Part shown: positions 44,742 through 53,965 of the stretch, piece after piece
How the letters are laid out: every line of letters begins with the position of its first letter
Position numbering within the stretch: position 1 is the stretch's first letter
NCBI GenBank assembly: GCA_014238425.1
Contig: JABABD010000015.1
Location: forward strand, 62,001-126,000
Length of the DNA: 64,000 bases
Direction of reading: 5' to 3'
Origin: Flavobacteriaceae bacterium
GTDB lineage: Bacteria > Bacteroidota > Bacteroidia > Flavobacteriales > Flavobacteriaceae
Translations under genes and position numbers: made by a program
The notes under the pieces: generated by a model
The model's input: only the letters and a program-made list of their open reading frames with translations
The model's database searches: none
Told to the model about the DNA's origin: nothing

Positions 44742-46067
44742 CTATTGGTGTATTTCCAACAGTTTAGAAACAAGCTCATCTTTTGTAGCGCTATCCTCAT
44801 CACTTAAAGGCAATTGATTAGCATTTAATAAATTGGGGTTTTCAAGTGGGTTATCGCTTAAGTCATATAAAGCTTCTGAGCCATCTTCAAAAACAATGTA
44901 CTTGTGAGTGCTATTCCTAATAGTATAGTCCGAACCTATATCACGTCCTATTTCTGTATATGTATATTCCCTCAAATTAGATGAATTAGAACTAATAAAT
45001 AGTTCTTTAAAGCTTTTACTATCATTGATCTCTGTAGTACCTATGCCAGCTATATCAGCAATGGTAGCAAACAGATCAGTTGTATTGATAAGTGCGTCTT
45101 CTGTTTGACTCATTCTTGTGACATCTTTCCCAGCAATTATCATTGGTACATTAACGCCTCCTTGATAAACCGATCCTTTAGCCCTTTGAGAAGCGTACTC
45201 TTGAACAACTTGGTTAGGCGTACCATTATCTCCAATAAAAATAAAGACTGTGTTGTCTCTTTCTTCTTGAGTCATTGAATTAATAAGGCGACCCATTTCA
45301 GTATCCATGGCTTCTAACATAGCTAAATAATAAGGTAAAGGGTTTGCGTCAATACTGGCTTGGTCTGACGGTAAACTACCTTGAAAGTGCAAATTATTTG
45401 GAGGTAAATGAAATGGCGTATGAGGAGCGTTATAAGCTAACCATAGAAACCAAGGTTGCGTTTGGTTGCCTACCCAATCAATGGCCAGATCAGTAAACTT
45501 TGTAGTTGTATATTCGTTAGAAGATGTTGTTATTCCATTTTCAGTTAGATTCCAATTAGTATAAGACTGTACTCCTCCATTTATTAATCCAGCATAATAA
45601 CCAACTCCCATGTCTATAGGGTGATTAGGATTACTCGATACATGCCATTTACCAATAACAGCATGTTTATAACTTGAAGAATTATTATCCAAATGTTTTT
45701 GTAAAGAAGTTTCAGAAATTGATAGGTCATCGCCTACCTTCAAAACATTAGTTCTAAAACCATACTTACCTGTTAAAATGCTAGCCCTTGTGGGTGTGCA
45801 TTCAGGGTACGACCACAAATTGTTAAACCGAATACCACCACTAATCATATTTTGTAAATTAGGCATATTGGGTTTAATACTACCTATATTATATCCTGGC
45901 GTAGCATCCAACCCCATATCATCTGCAATGATCAGTAAAATATTTGGAGAATCCATATTTTGTGACATACCGTCGTCGCCAGAATCCACTGATTCAATGG
46001 CATCATCTGCACAAGAAAACGTGATAAGTAAAATTAGTAGGTAAACAGGTCTGATCTTGAGTATCAT
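44742..46067 (-). CDS. Type I sulfatase (formylglycine-dependent), lipoprotein
   Basis: 441 residues. Lipobox TFSC near residue 19, then ILLIIADDMGLD with the metal-binding Asp pair. The sulfatase signature is CTPTRASILTGKYG with C90 as the residue converted to formylglycine. GKWHVSS and the FIFIGDNGTP motif (metal-binding Asp/Asn) complete the alkaline-phosphatase-like fold. The substrate is unknown; flavobacterial sulfatases usually act on algal polysaccharides, but no glycoside hydrolase or SusC/D pair lies near. The maturase is not in the window. Confidence 0.88.
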   Translation of the reverse strand: MILKIRPVYLLILLITFSCADDAIESVDSGDDGMSQNMDSPNILLIIADDMGLDATPGYNIGSIKPNMPNLQNMISGGIRFNNLWSYPECTPTRASILTGKYGFRTNVLKVGDDLSISETSLQKHLDNNSSSYKHAVIGKWHVSSNPNHPIDMGVGYYAGLINGGVQSYTNWNLTENGITTSSNEYTTTKFTDLAIDWVGNQTQPWFLWLAYNAPHTPFHLPPNNLHFQGSLPSDQASIDANPLPYYLAMLEAMDTEMGRLINSMTQEERDNTVFIFIGDNGTPNQVVQEYASQRAKGSVYQGGVNVPMIIAGKDVTRMSQTEDALINTTDLFATIADIAGIGTTEINDSKSFKELFISSNSSNLREYTYTEIGRDIGSDYTIRNSTHKYIVFEDGSEALYDLSDNPLENPNLLNANQLPLSDEDSATKDELVSKLLEIHQ

Positions 46068-46138
46068 AATAGTTTTAAGTTTTAGTTTAGACTGGGGTCA
46101 CTTCAAAAGGTTTAATCATTAAATAAAAAATCGAATTT

Positions 46139-46627
46139 TTAATGTCTTGGAGGTCCTTCTCCTCGTCTTGGTGGGCCATCACCCCTTTTTCTGCCTCTAT
46201 GCATTGCATCTCTAACAATTTTATTGAAGCGTTCTTTTTGCTTGTCGTTGCAAATCTCTTGAATGTTCTTTAAGTTTTTAAAGGTTTCTTTCTCCTTCTG
46301 TTGTTCTTTAATGCCTATCAAGCGAGTTATAGAATCTATCTCTTTATCTGAAATATTTGTTTCAGAAATTTTCTTAAACAACTCTTCTTTTAAATCTTTA
46401 GTTTCGTTCAACAAACCCCTCATCACTTGACGATGTTCTTGATTTAATTCTTGAAATCTTTGCATTTGAGCTTCATCAAATTCTAACTGTTTCGCAATAA
46501 AATTTCCAGGTCCTTTTGGTCCTTTTCTACTTTTATCGCTAGATTTACCCAAATAATTGAACAAGAAAAATCCGTTGACGACAATCAAGAATATTAGGAG
46601 TATGTACAGGAGTAAATTTTTCTTCAT
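46139..46627 (-). CDS. Spy/CnrX-like periplasmic protein (module 2)
   Basis: 162 residues from ATG 46627 (MKKNLLLYILL). The longer in-frame start would overlap the upstream gene and lacks a signal peptide at its end. An N-terminal membrane anchor is followed by a basic linker, then helices with LEFDEAQMQRFQELNQEHRQ and DKQKERFNKIVRDAM, the paired LTxxQ-type pattern of Spy/ZraP/CnrX proteins. The tail is Arg/Gly/Pro-rich (RRGEGPPRH). A periplasmic sensor or chaperone for module 2 is inferred. Confidence 0.7.
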   Translation of the reverse strand: MKKNLLLYILLIFLIVVNGFFLFNYLGKSSDKSRKGPKGPGNFIAKQLEFDEAQMQRFQELNQEHRQVMRGLLNETKDLKEELFKKISETNISDKEIDSITRLIGIKEQQKEKETFKNLKNIQEICNDKQKERFNKIVRDAMHRGRKRGDGPPRRGEGPPRH

Positions 46628-46637
46628 ATCATTTTCT

Positions 46638-46955
46638 TTAATTGAATAATATTGTCTCTGTTTCTGTATCCGTTGACAAACCAAACGTTTCAGCAAAATC
46701 GCCAACATTATCATTATAGCTAGACGAACTAAGTTGAGAAAATGCCATGACATTCAACAAAACAACACAAACCAATGTCGCTAACTGCATCTTTGGTGTA
46801 AACCACGACCAAACTGTATTCTGTTCTTCTTTTTCTGTAAACAGGCGTTGCATGGCTTTGTCTTTAAAAAAAGGAGACACCTTCACCTCATTGATTCCAT
46901 CAACAGTACCTAAAACCTTGTCTATTTTGCTTTGTATGTCTTTATTTGTTTCCAT
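46638..46955 (-). CDS. Single-pass membrane protein, putative anti-sigma (module 2)
   Basis: 105 residues from ATG 46955 (METNKDIQSKI), which avoids seven odd residues of a longer start. The cytosolic half is charged (FFKDKAMQRLFTEKEEQ), with one membrane segment ~59-76 and a short acidic Ser/Thr-rich periplasmic tail. No known anti-sigma motif. It is placed between the sigma gene and the Spy-like gene exactly as in module 1, so the same role is inferred. It is much smaller than the module 1 protein and lacks its repeats. Confidence 0.55.
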   Translation of the reverse strand: METNKDIQSKIDKVLGTVDGINEVKVSPFFKDKAMQRLFTEKEEQNTVWSWFTPKMQLATLVCVVLLNVMAFSQLSSSSYNDNVGDFAETFGLSTDTETETILFN

Positions 46956-46995
46956 TGCGTAATTCTTTAGATGCAATATCTTTTAAAAACTTGCG

Positions 46996-47574
46996 TTAAT
47001 TGTCGTTTTTATAAAAACTCTCTAATGACTTCTGCAAATTCTTTTTTGCTCTAAACATTAAAGACTCTACTGAAGATATACTTTTTTCAGTTATATCACT
47101 AACCTCCTGATAGCTTTTGCCATCTACTTTGTTTAAAGTAAACACCACTTTCTGTGCTTCAGGTAATTGATTAATAGCGTGAAATAATATTTGACTTGTT
47201 TCTTTATTCTCCAACACAATTCCTGGGTGATTGAACTCCGTAAAATAACTGGTTTTATCCAGAGGAATTTCATTCCCAATTAATGATTGCATGAACCCGA
47301 AACGTTTTTTCGTGTTTCGCTTCCTAATAAACTCCAAACATTTATTAGTTGTTATTCTATAAATCCACGTTGATAACTTTGAATCGCCTTTAAATTTTTT
47401 AATCGAATTAAATACCTCAACAAACACTTCTTGAGCAATATCTTCCGCATCTTCTTTATTCGGGACAAACGATATACAAGTAGCAAATACTTTTTGCTGA
47501 AAATCATCAATCAACTTGCTATAAGCTGATGATTCTCCATCTCTCAAATCATTTAAATAGTCGTTTTCTGCCAA
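46996..47574 (-). CDS. ECF RNA polymerase sigma factor (module 2)
   Basis: 192 residues: sigma-2 with NKEDAEDIAQEVFVEVFNSIKKFKGDSKLSTWIYRITTNKCLEF and a sigma-4 helix-turn-helix (LPEAQKVVFTLNKVDGKSYQEVSDIT). It is divergent from the rRNA methyltransferase gene with a 74-base gap. It is followed by the membrane and Spy-like genes and, after 71 bases, by the sulfatase-YHYH-YwqK-SCO run on the same strand, which may be its regulon or operon. Confidence 0.9.
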   Translation of the reverse strand: MAENDYLNDLRDGESSAYSKLIDDFQQKVFATCISFVPNKEDAEDIAQEVFVEVFNSIKKFKGDSKLSTWIYRITTNKCLEFIRKRNTKKRFGFMQSLIGNEIPLDKTSYFTEFNHPGIVLENKETSQILFHAINQLPEAQKVVFTLNKVDGKSYQEVSDITEKSISSVESLMFRAKKNLQKSLESFYKNDN

Positions 47575-47623
47575 TCAGTGGATTTAAGCGACAAATTAAG
47601 AAAAAAATTCAATCAATAAAGGT

Positions 47624-47631
47624 TACCTTTG
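47624..47631 (+). promoter_or_regulatory. -7 box for the rRNA methyltransferase gene
   Basis: TACCTTTG fits TAnnTTTG, 17 bases before the ATG, giving a very short leader. No TTG lies at the usual distance. Confidence 0.4.
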
Positions 47632-47648
47632 CGGCCTGAAATAATATC

Positions 47649-48863
47649 ATGCGACTACACAGGAATTTATGCTTTGCCGTTATTGACGGGTTGACTCTTA
47701 TTTTTAACGAAGGCAAGTATGCAGACAAAGTTGTTCAACAATTACTAAAGCGAGACAAACGCTGGGGAAGTCGCGACCGAGGTTTTGTTGCAGAAACAAC
47801 ATACGACATTGTACGTTGGAAGCGTCTCTACGCAGAAATTGCTGGTGTAAAAGAACCTTTTAATCGTGATGATCTTTGGCGTATTTTTGCGGTTTGGGCT
47901 GTTTTAAAAGGCATCAAGCTTCCAGATTGGAAATATTTTGAAGAGACACCAACAAGGCGTATTAAAGGGCGTTTTGATGAGCTATCCAAAACAAGGAAAA
48001 TTCGCGAATCAATACCAGATTGGATAGACGAATTATGTGAAAAAGAACTTGGCGAAAAAGTTTGGACAGCCGAAATTGCTGCACTTAATCAACAAGCTGA
48101 TGTTATTTTGAGAGCAAACACTTTAAAAACTACAAAAGAGAAACTTCAAACTGAGCTTTTTGATATCGACATCGAAACAGAATTTATCAAAAACTATCCA
48201 TCGGCGTTAAAACTTGCAGAACGTGGTAATGTCTTTACAACGGAAGCTTTTAAAAACGGTTTTTTTGAAGTACAAGACGCCTCATCACAACTTGTGGCAG
48301 AGTTTTTGGAAGTAGAACCGGGTATGCGTGTGGTTGATGCTTGCGCAGGTGCAGGCGGAAAAACGCTTCATTTAGCGGCTCTTATGGAAAACAAAGGACA
48401 AATAATCGCTTTAGATATTTACGATAACAAGCTCAAAGAGTTGAAACGTCGTGCACGTCGCAATGGCGCTCATAATATTGAACCTAGACACATTGAGTCG
48501 ACAAAAGTCATCAAAAAGCTATACGATAAAGCTGATCGTGTTTTAATTGACGCTCCATGCTCTGGGTTAGGAGTACTAAGACGTAATCCTGGTTCTAAAT
48601 GGAATCTCGAACCAGAATTCTTAGAGCGCATTAAGAAAACCCAGCAAGATATATTGAGACAATACTCAAGAATGGTAAAAGCAGGTGGGAAATTGGTATA
48701 TGCAACGTGCTCGATATTACCATCAGAAAATAAAGAACAAATTACCTCTTTTTTAACATCTGATGCTGGAAAAGATTTTACCTTTATAAAAGAGAAAAGT
48801 ATTTTTGCCCACAAATCTGGATTTGACGGATTTTATATGGCATTATTAGAACGCAAAAAATAA
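47649..48863 (+). CDS. RsmB/NOP family rRNA cytosine-C5 methyltransferase
   Basis: 404 residues: an N-terminal helical NusB-like part (to ~140), then a PUA-less catalytic domain with DACAGAGGKTLHLA (motif I), IDAPCSGLGVLRRNPG (motif IV Cys) and YATCSILPSEN (motif VI catalytic Cys). Both cysteines of the m5C mechanism are present. The 16S C967 target is inferred from the family; related enzymes modify other sites. The secreted nuclease follows 5 bases after the stop, probably co-transcribed by chance of order. Confidence 0.88.
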   Translation: MRLHRNLCFAVIDGLTLIFNEGKYADKVVQQLLKRDKRWGSRDRGFVAETTYDIVRWKRLYAEIAGVKEPFNRDDLWRIFAVWAVLKGIKLPDWKYFEETPTRRIKGRFDELSKTRKIRESIPDWIDELCEKELGEKVWTAEIAALNQQADVILRANTLKTTKEKLQTELFDIDIETEFIKNYPSALKLAERGNVFTTEAFKNGFFEVQDASSQLVAEFLEVEPGMRVVDACAGAGGKTLHLAALMENKGQIIALDIYDNKLKELKRRARRNGAHNIEPRHIESTKVIKKLYDKADRVLIDAPCSGLGVLRRNPGSKWNLEPEFLERIKKTQQDILRQYSRMVKAGGKLVYATCSILPSENKEQITSFLTSDAGKDFTFIKEKSIFAHKSGFDGFYMALLERKK

Positions 48864-48868
48864 GTCCA

Positions 48869-49990
48869 ATGAAACACATCTACTTTCTATTTTTTATTAC
48901 AACTACTATAAGTTTTGGACAAATTCCTGGGAATTACTACGATTCGGCCACTGGATCAGGTTATACCCTAAAAACTCAACTAAAGGATATAATCTCAAAT
49001 GGTCATGTGGATAGAGACTATGGTGATTTGTATACTGGCTATCAAACCACAGATAACGATAATTTTTTCGAAAATGATAATTCTGTATTAGATATGTATT
49101 CCGAAAATCCATTAGCCATAGATCCTTATAATTTTGCTCATGACACCAACGGAGGCACCTCTCCAGGGCAGGCATGTGGTAATTTCACTTTTGAAAGTGA
49201 TTGTTACAATAGAGAGCATATTTTCCCGCAAGGGTTTTTTGATCAAGAAAGACCTATGCGAACTGATATTCATCATGTGGTTCCTACAGATGGCAGAGTA
49301 AATGGATTTCGCAGTAATTTTCCATTCGGTTTAGTTGGCACAAACTTAATATCTCAAAGCAATATTTCTAATCCAACTCAAAATGGGTCTAAATTAGGTA
49401 ATTGCATTTCACCTGGTTATTCTGGAACGGTATTCGAACCAATTAATGAGTTCAAGGGAGATATTGCAAGAATGCTTTTATACTTTGCTGTTCGATATGA
49501 GGATAACTGGGATGATACCGGTTGGGATCCCCATACAGATATCAATAACCCTCTGAATGGAACCAGTGATCAATTTTACGAAACTTGGTATATTAATCTT
49601 CTATATAGCTGGCATGTTCAAGACCCAGTTAGTACAAGAGAAACCACTAGAAATAATGCAGCCTATGATTATCAAGGTAATGCCAATCCATTTATAGACC
49701 ATCCAGAATATGTTCAGTCTATATGGCAAAATGTGCTGTCTACAGATCAACCTACACTTCAAGAAAATATCACTATATATCCAAATCCTGTATCTTCAGA
49801 TTTGGTTTACTTTGGAACCAATTCTAGCTTAGAGATTAAAATATATAATGTTCTTGGCAAGATGGTAAGAAAATCTAGAACGAGCAATTCAAAAAATTAT
49901 ATTAATATATCTGGATTAAGAAAAGGCGTATATATTGTTAAAATGGAATCTTCAAGTGGAACGAGCACCAAGAAATTGATAAGACAGTAA
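48869..49990 (+). CDS. Secreted endonuclease I with type IX sorting domain
   Basis: 373 residues. Signal peptide (to about FGQIP), then the EndA/NucM fold with the histidine-metal motif NREHIFPQGFF, IHHVVPTDGRVNGFRSN and FKGDIARMLLYFAVRYED. The last ~75 residues are a T9SS type A C-terminal domain (ITIYPNPVSS, IKIYNVLGKMV, GLRKGVYIVKM, KKLIRQ), so it is exported and displayed or released. It degrades extracellular DNA or RNA for nutrient use. A terminator follows. Confidence 0.92.
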   Translation: MKHIYFLFFITTTISFGQIPGNYYDSATGSGYTLKTQLKDIISNGHVDRDYGDLYTGYQTTDNDNFFENDNSVLDMYSENPLAIDPYNFAHDTNGGTSPGQACGNFTFESDCYNREHIFPQGFFDQERPMRTDIHHVVPTDGRVNGFRSNFPFGLVGTNLISQSNISNPTQNGSKLGNCISPGYSGTVFEPINEFKGDIARMLLYFAVRYEDNWDDTGWDPHTDINNPLNGTSDQFYETWYINLLYSWHVQDPVSTRETTRNNAAYDYQGNANPFIDHPEYVQSIWQNVLSTDQPTLQENITIYPNPVSSDLVYFGTNSSLEIKIYNVLGKMVRKSRTSNSKNYINISGLRKGVYIVKMESSSGTSTKKLIRQ

Positions 49991-49994
49991 ATTT

Positions 49995-50022
49995 AAGAGT
50001 GACTCAAATGAGTCGTTCTTTT
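49995..50022 (+). terminator. Terminator after the secreted nuclease gene
   Basis: Stem AGAGTGACTCA / TGAGTCGTTCT with two G-U pairs and a 2-base AA loop, probably opening to 4, followed by four more T. It lies 5 bases after the stop. Confidence 0.7.
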
Positions 50023-50094
50023 TCATGTTTAAAACCTCGTGAATAACTCTAAAATTAAGAACGCATTTTAGTCGCTTATAAGCATGAAATAAAT

Positions 50095-50102
50095 TAAATT
50101 TG
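50095..50102 (+). promoter_or_regulatory. -7 box for purL
   Basis: TAAATTTG fits TAnnTTTG, 33 bases before the purL ATG. The -33 position is not clear. No PurR-like palindrome was seen. Confidence 0.45.
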
Positions 50103-50135
50103 TGCTTTCAAAAAACACAACACAAACATAAGCTA

Positions 50136-53100
50136 ATGATTCATTTCTTCGGAAACCAAAACAGTAAAGTATTTGCTGTTCAAGCAACAAAAGAATTATC
50201 AACTGAAATCACTTCTAAACTCTCTTGGCTTTTTGCCAATCAATCAAAAATAAACGCTGCGTCTTTAGACGCTTTTTTTATTGGTCCTCGAGCAGCCATG
50301 ATTACACCTTGGAGCACGAATGCTGTTGAAATTACCCAGAACATGGGTATTGAAGGAATTATTAGAATTGAAGAATTTAAGACTGTCCCAAAAGATTTCA
50401 AGGATTTTGACCCTATGATTTCTGAAAAGTTTGAAGGTTTAAATCAAGATTCATTTACAATCAATATTCAGCCTGAGGCTATTCTTAATATTGAAGATAT
50501 AAAAGCTTATAACAAACAGGAAGGATTAGCATTAAACCATGAAGAAATAGAATACCTAGAAGGCGTTTCTAAGAAAATAGGAAGACCTTTAACCGATTCT
50601 GAAGTATTTGGTTTTTCTCAGGTAAATTCAGAGCATTGTCGTCATAAAATATTCAATGGTTCTTTTGTTATTGATGGCATAGAAAAACCAACTTCTCTTT
50701 TTAAACTCATTAAAGAGACCTCAAAGCAACATCCAAACAATATTATTTCAGCGTACAAAGACAATGTCGCTTTTATAAAAGGTCCAAAAGTCGAGCAATT
50801 TGCACCTAAACGTGCAGATGTACCAGATTACTATACAACTCAAGAATTCGAATCTGTCATCTCTCTAAAAGCCGAAACACATAATTTCCCAACAACTGTT
50901 GAACCTTTTAATGGCGCAGCTACTGGCTCAGGCGGAGAAATTCGTGATAGATTGGCTGGGGGAAAAGGGTCATTACCTTTGGCTGGAACAGCTGTTTATA
51001 TGACGTCGTACTCCAGATTAGAACAAGACAGACCTTGGGAACAAAAATTTGAAGCTCGAGATTGGTTATATCAAACTCCAGTGGATATTCTTATAAAAGC
51101 TTCAAACGGAGCTTCCGATTTTGGGAATAAATTTGGCCAACCATTAATTTGTGGTTCTGTATTGACTTTCGAACACGAAGAAGATGCCAGGAAACTTGGT
51201 TTTGACAAAGTTATTATGCAGGCAGGCGGGATTGGTTATGGCAAATCGGATCAAGCTCTAAAAGACACTCCAAAAGAAGGTGATAAAATCGTTATACTTG
51301 GTGGTGAAAATTATAGAATAGGAATGGGTGGAGCTGCCGTTTCATCTGCAGATACAGGTGAATTTTCAACTGGTATCGAATTGAATGCTGTACAGCGATC
51401 TAACCCAGAAATGCAGAAACGAGCAGCTAATGCTGTTCGTGGTATGGTTGAAAGCGATAAGAACTATATTGTCTCAATTCACGATCATGGCGCTGGAGGT
51501 CATTTGAATTGTCTATCTGAATTAGTTGAAGATACTGGCGGCAACATCAATTTAGACATGTTACCTGTTGGCGACCCAACACTTTCTGCAAAAGAAATCA
51601 TTGGTAACGAATCTCAAGAACGTATGGGGCTAGTTATTTCGGAAAAACATCTCGACACGCTGAATAAAATTGCAGAACGAGAACGTTCGCCAATGTATAC
51701 TGTTGGGGATGTTACTGGAAACGACAGGTTTACTTTTGAAAGTAAATCTAAAGGAGACAAACCAATGGATTTGGCTTTAGAAGATATGTTTGGAAGTTCT
51801 CCAAAAACCATCATGACCGATAAAACCATCCAACGCCAATACGATGACGTATCATATAATTCTGATAATTTTTATGATTATTTGGACCAAGTTCTTCAAT
51901 TGGAAGCCGTGGCATGTAAAGATTGGCTAACAAACAAAGTAGATCGTTGCGTTGGCGGAAAAGTAGCCAAACAACAATGTGCTGGATCACTGCAGTTACC
52001 GTTAAACAATGTTGGTGTTATGGCTTTAGATTACAAAGGCAGAGAAGGTATTGCGACCTCTATTGGGCACTCACCTATTTCCGGGCTAATTGATCCAATG
52101 GCGGGAAGTAGAAATGCTATTACAGAGTCGCTAACTAATATTATTTGGGCGCCTTTAAAAGAAGGATTGAAAAGTGTTTCTTTATCTGCGAATTGGATGT
52201 GGCCATGTAATAATGAAGGGGAAGATGCTAGATTATACGAAGCTGTTGAGGCGATTTCAGAATTTGCTATTGATTTAGGCATCAATGTTCCGACAGGGAA
52301 GGATTCGCTTTCTATGAAGCAAAAATATCCAAATGAAGATGTTATTTCTCCAGGAACGGTTATTATTTCTGCTGCTGCAAATTGTAATGATATTACTAAA
52401 GTCGTTGAGCCCGTTTTAAAGAAAAATTCTGGAGATATTTACTATATTAATCTTTCTCAAGATGCGTATAAACTTGGAGGCAGTTCATTTGCTCAAATTA
52501 ACAATAAAATAGGAAGTAACACACCAACGGTTAAAAGTGCTGACTACGTAAAAACAGTATTTAATACCATTCAACAATTAATTAAAGATGGGCAAATTCT
52601 TGCCGGACACGATGTCGCTTCAGGAGGATTGATTACTACATTACTTGAATTATGCTTTTCAGAGACTGATCTTGGAGCTGAATTAGATATTACTGCTTTA
52701 AATCAGAAAGATTCATTTAAAGTTCTATTTGCTGAAAACTCAGGAATCGTTTTCCAAGCCAAAGATGCTTCAATAGAAACGGTATTAACTAATGCTAATA
52801 TTGATTTTCATAATATTGGAAAAGTAACAGAAAGTGACACGCTAAGCGTGATTAATCAAAGTGAAGTATTCACGATGACTGTTTCTCGTTTAAGAGATAT
52901 GTGGTATAAAACCTCACTACTATTAGACAGGAAACAAACTGCCAATGGTTTAGCTGATGAGCGTTTTGCGAATTATAAAAACCAACCTCTACAATATACC
53001 TTTCCGAAATACTTTACGGGAAAACTAGAAGATATGATAAAGTTGTCAGGTCGAGCGCAGTCGAGACCTCTTGACAACCTCTCGACTGCGCTCGAGGAGA

Positions 53101-53852
53101 CAAGACGTCCAAAAGCAGCTATCGTTCGTGAAAAAGGAAGTAACTCTGAGCGTGAAATGGCCAATGCGATGTATTTAGCCGGTTTTGATGTGAAAGACGT
53201 ACATATGACCGATCTGATTTCAGGTCGAGAAACTTTAGAAGATATTCAATTCATTGGAGCCGTTGGTGGTTTTAGTAATTCTGATGTGCTAGGTTCAGCT
53301 AAAGGTTGGGCTGGTGCTTTTAAATATAACGAAAAAGCCAATTTAGCTCTTAAAAATTTCTTTAAACGTGAAGACACATTATCTGTTGGTATTTGCAATG
53401 GTGCGCAATTATGGATGGAATTGGATTTGGTAAATCCAGATCATAGCATTCATGGTAAATTAACATATAACGATTCTGGTAAACATGAGAGTGCATTTAC
53501 CTCTGTTAAAATACAAGAGAATAATTCTGTTATGTTGTCTTCTTTAACTGGTACAACATTAGGTGTTTGGATTTCTCATGGTGAAGGAAAATTTGATTTA
53601 CCATATGCTGAAGATCAATACGATATTGTTGCTAAATATAGTTATGAAGGCTATCCACATAATCCAAATGGTTCTGATTTTAATACAGCTATGCTATGTG
53701 ATAAGACTGGTCGCCATTTAGTAACCATGCCACACATCGAGCGTTCAACGTTTCAATGGAATTGGGCTAATTATCCAGCAGGACGACAAGATGAAGTATC
53801 TCCTTGGTTAGAAGCATTTGTAAATGCTAGAAGGTGGATTGAAAAACAATAA
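50136..53852 (+). CDS. purL: Phosphoribosylformylglycinamidine synthase, single chain
   Basis: 1238 residues from ATG 50136 (MIHFFGNQNSKVF); an upstream in-frame start adds 12 implausible residues. Linker, two AIRS-like halves (SEHCRHKIFNG, AETHNFPTTVEPFNGAATGSG, DSLSMKQKYPNE) and a C-terminal class I glutaminase with SVGICNGAQLWMELD (Cys nucleophile) and the late PHIERS. It makes FGAM in purine synthesis. Residues ~970-990 (GRAQSRPLDNLSTALEE) are encoded by an inverted repeat and have no place in the family; they fall in the linker before RPKAAIVREKG, so function should survive. Confidence 0.95.
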   Translation: MIHFFGNQNSKVFAVQATKELSTEITSKLSWLFANQSKINAASLDAFFIGPRAAMITPWSTNAVEITQNMGIEGIIRIEEFKTVPKDFKDFDPMISEKFEGLNQDSFTINIQPEAILNIEDIKAYNKQEGLALNHEEIEYLEGVSKKIGRPLTDSEVFGFSQVNSEHCRHKIFNGSFVIDGIEKPTSLFKLIKETSKQHPNNIISAYKDNVAFIKGPKVEQFAPKRADVPDYYTTQEFESVISLKAETHNFPTTVEPFNGAATGSGGEIRDRLAGGKGSLPLAGTAVYMTSYSRLEQDRPWEQKFEARDWLYQTPVDILIKASNGASDFGNKFGQPLICGSVLTFEHEEDARKLGFDKVIMQAGGIGYGKSDQALKDTPKEGDKIVILGGENYRIGMGGAAVSSADTGEFSTGIELNAVQRSNPEMQKRAANAVRGMVESDKNYIVSIHDHGAGGHLNCLSELVEDTGGNINLDMLPVGDPTLSAKEIIGNESQERMGLVISEKHLDTLNKIAERERSPMYTVGDVTGNDRFTFESKSKGDKPMDLALEDMFGSSPKTIMTDKTIQRQYDDVSYNSDNFYDYLDQVLQLEAVACKDWLTNKVDRCVGGKVAKQQCAGSLQLPLNNVGVMALDYKGREGIATSIGHSPISGLIDPMAGSRNAITESLTNIIWAPLKEGLKSVSLSANWMWPCNNEGEDARLYEAVEAISEFAIDLGINVPTGKDSLSMKQKYPNEDVISPGTVIISAAANCNDITKVVEPVLKKNSGDIYYINLSQDAYKLGGSSFAQINNKIGSNTPTVKSADYVKTVFNTIQQLIKDGQILAGHDVASGGLITTLLELCFSETDLGAELDITALNQKDSFKVLFAENSGIVFQAKDASIETVLTNANIDFHNIGKVTESDTLSVINQSEVFTMTVSRLRDMWYKTSLLLDRKQTANGLADERFANYKNQPLQYTFPKYFTGKLEDMIKLSGRAQSRPLDNLSTALEETRRPKAAIVREKGSNSEREMANAMYLAGFDVKDVHMTDLISGRETLEDIQFIGAVGGFSNSDVLGSAKGWAGAFKYNEKANLALKNFFKREDTLSVGICNGAQLWMELDLVNPDHSIHGKLTYNDSGKHESAFTSVKIQENNSVMLSSLTGTTLGVWISHGEGKFDLPYAEDQYDIVAKYSYEGYPHNPNGSDFNTAMLCDKTGRHLVTMPHIERSTFQWNWANYPAGRQDEVSPWLEAFVNARRWIEKQ
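53051..53095. repeat. Palindromic element inserted in frame in purL
   Basis: Arms TCGAGCGCAGTCGAGA (53051-53066) and TCTCGACTGCGCTCGA (53080-53095) are perfect 16-bp inverted repeats around a 13-base spacer. A second nested pair, GTTGTCA (53042-53048) and TGACAAC (53072-53078), interleaves with it. GC content is far above its surroundings. The arms have no stop codon in any of six frames, which allows insertion inside a gene. Confidence 0.8.
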
Positions 53853-53965
53853 TAAAAGCCAGCTATATTTCTCAATAGGCTTATAAAAGACTCTTTTTAT
53901 TTTGGCACTATTTGAAAACCCTTATTATTTTCCTAATTTGCAGTTCTGCTAATTAGAAAGATTTC

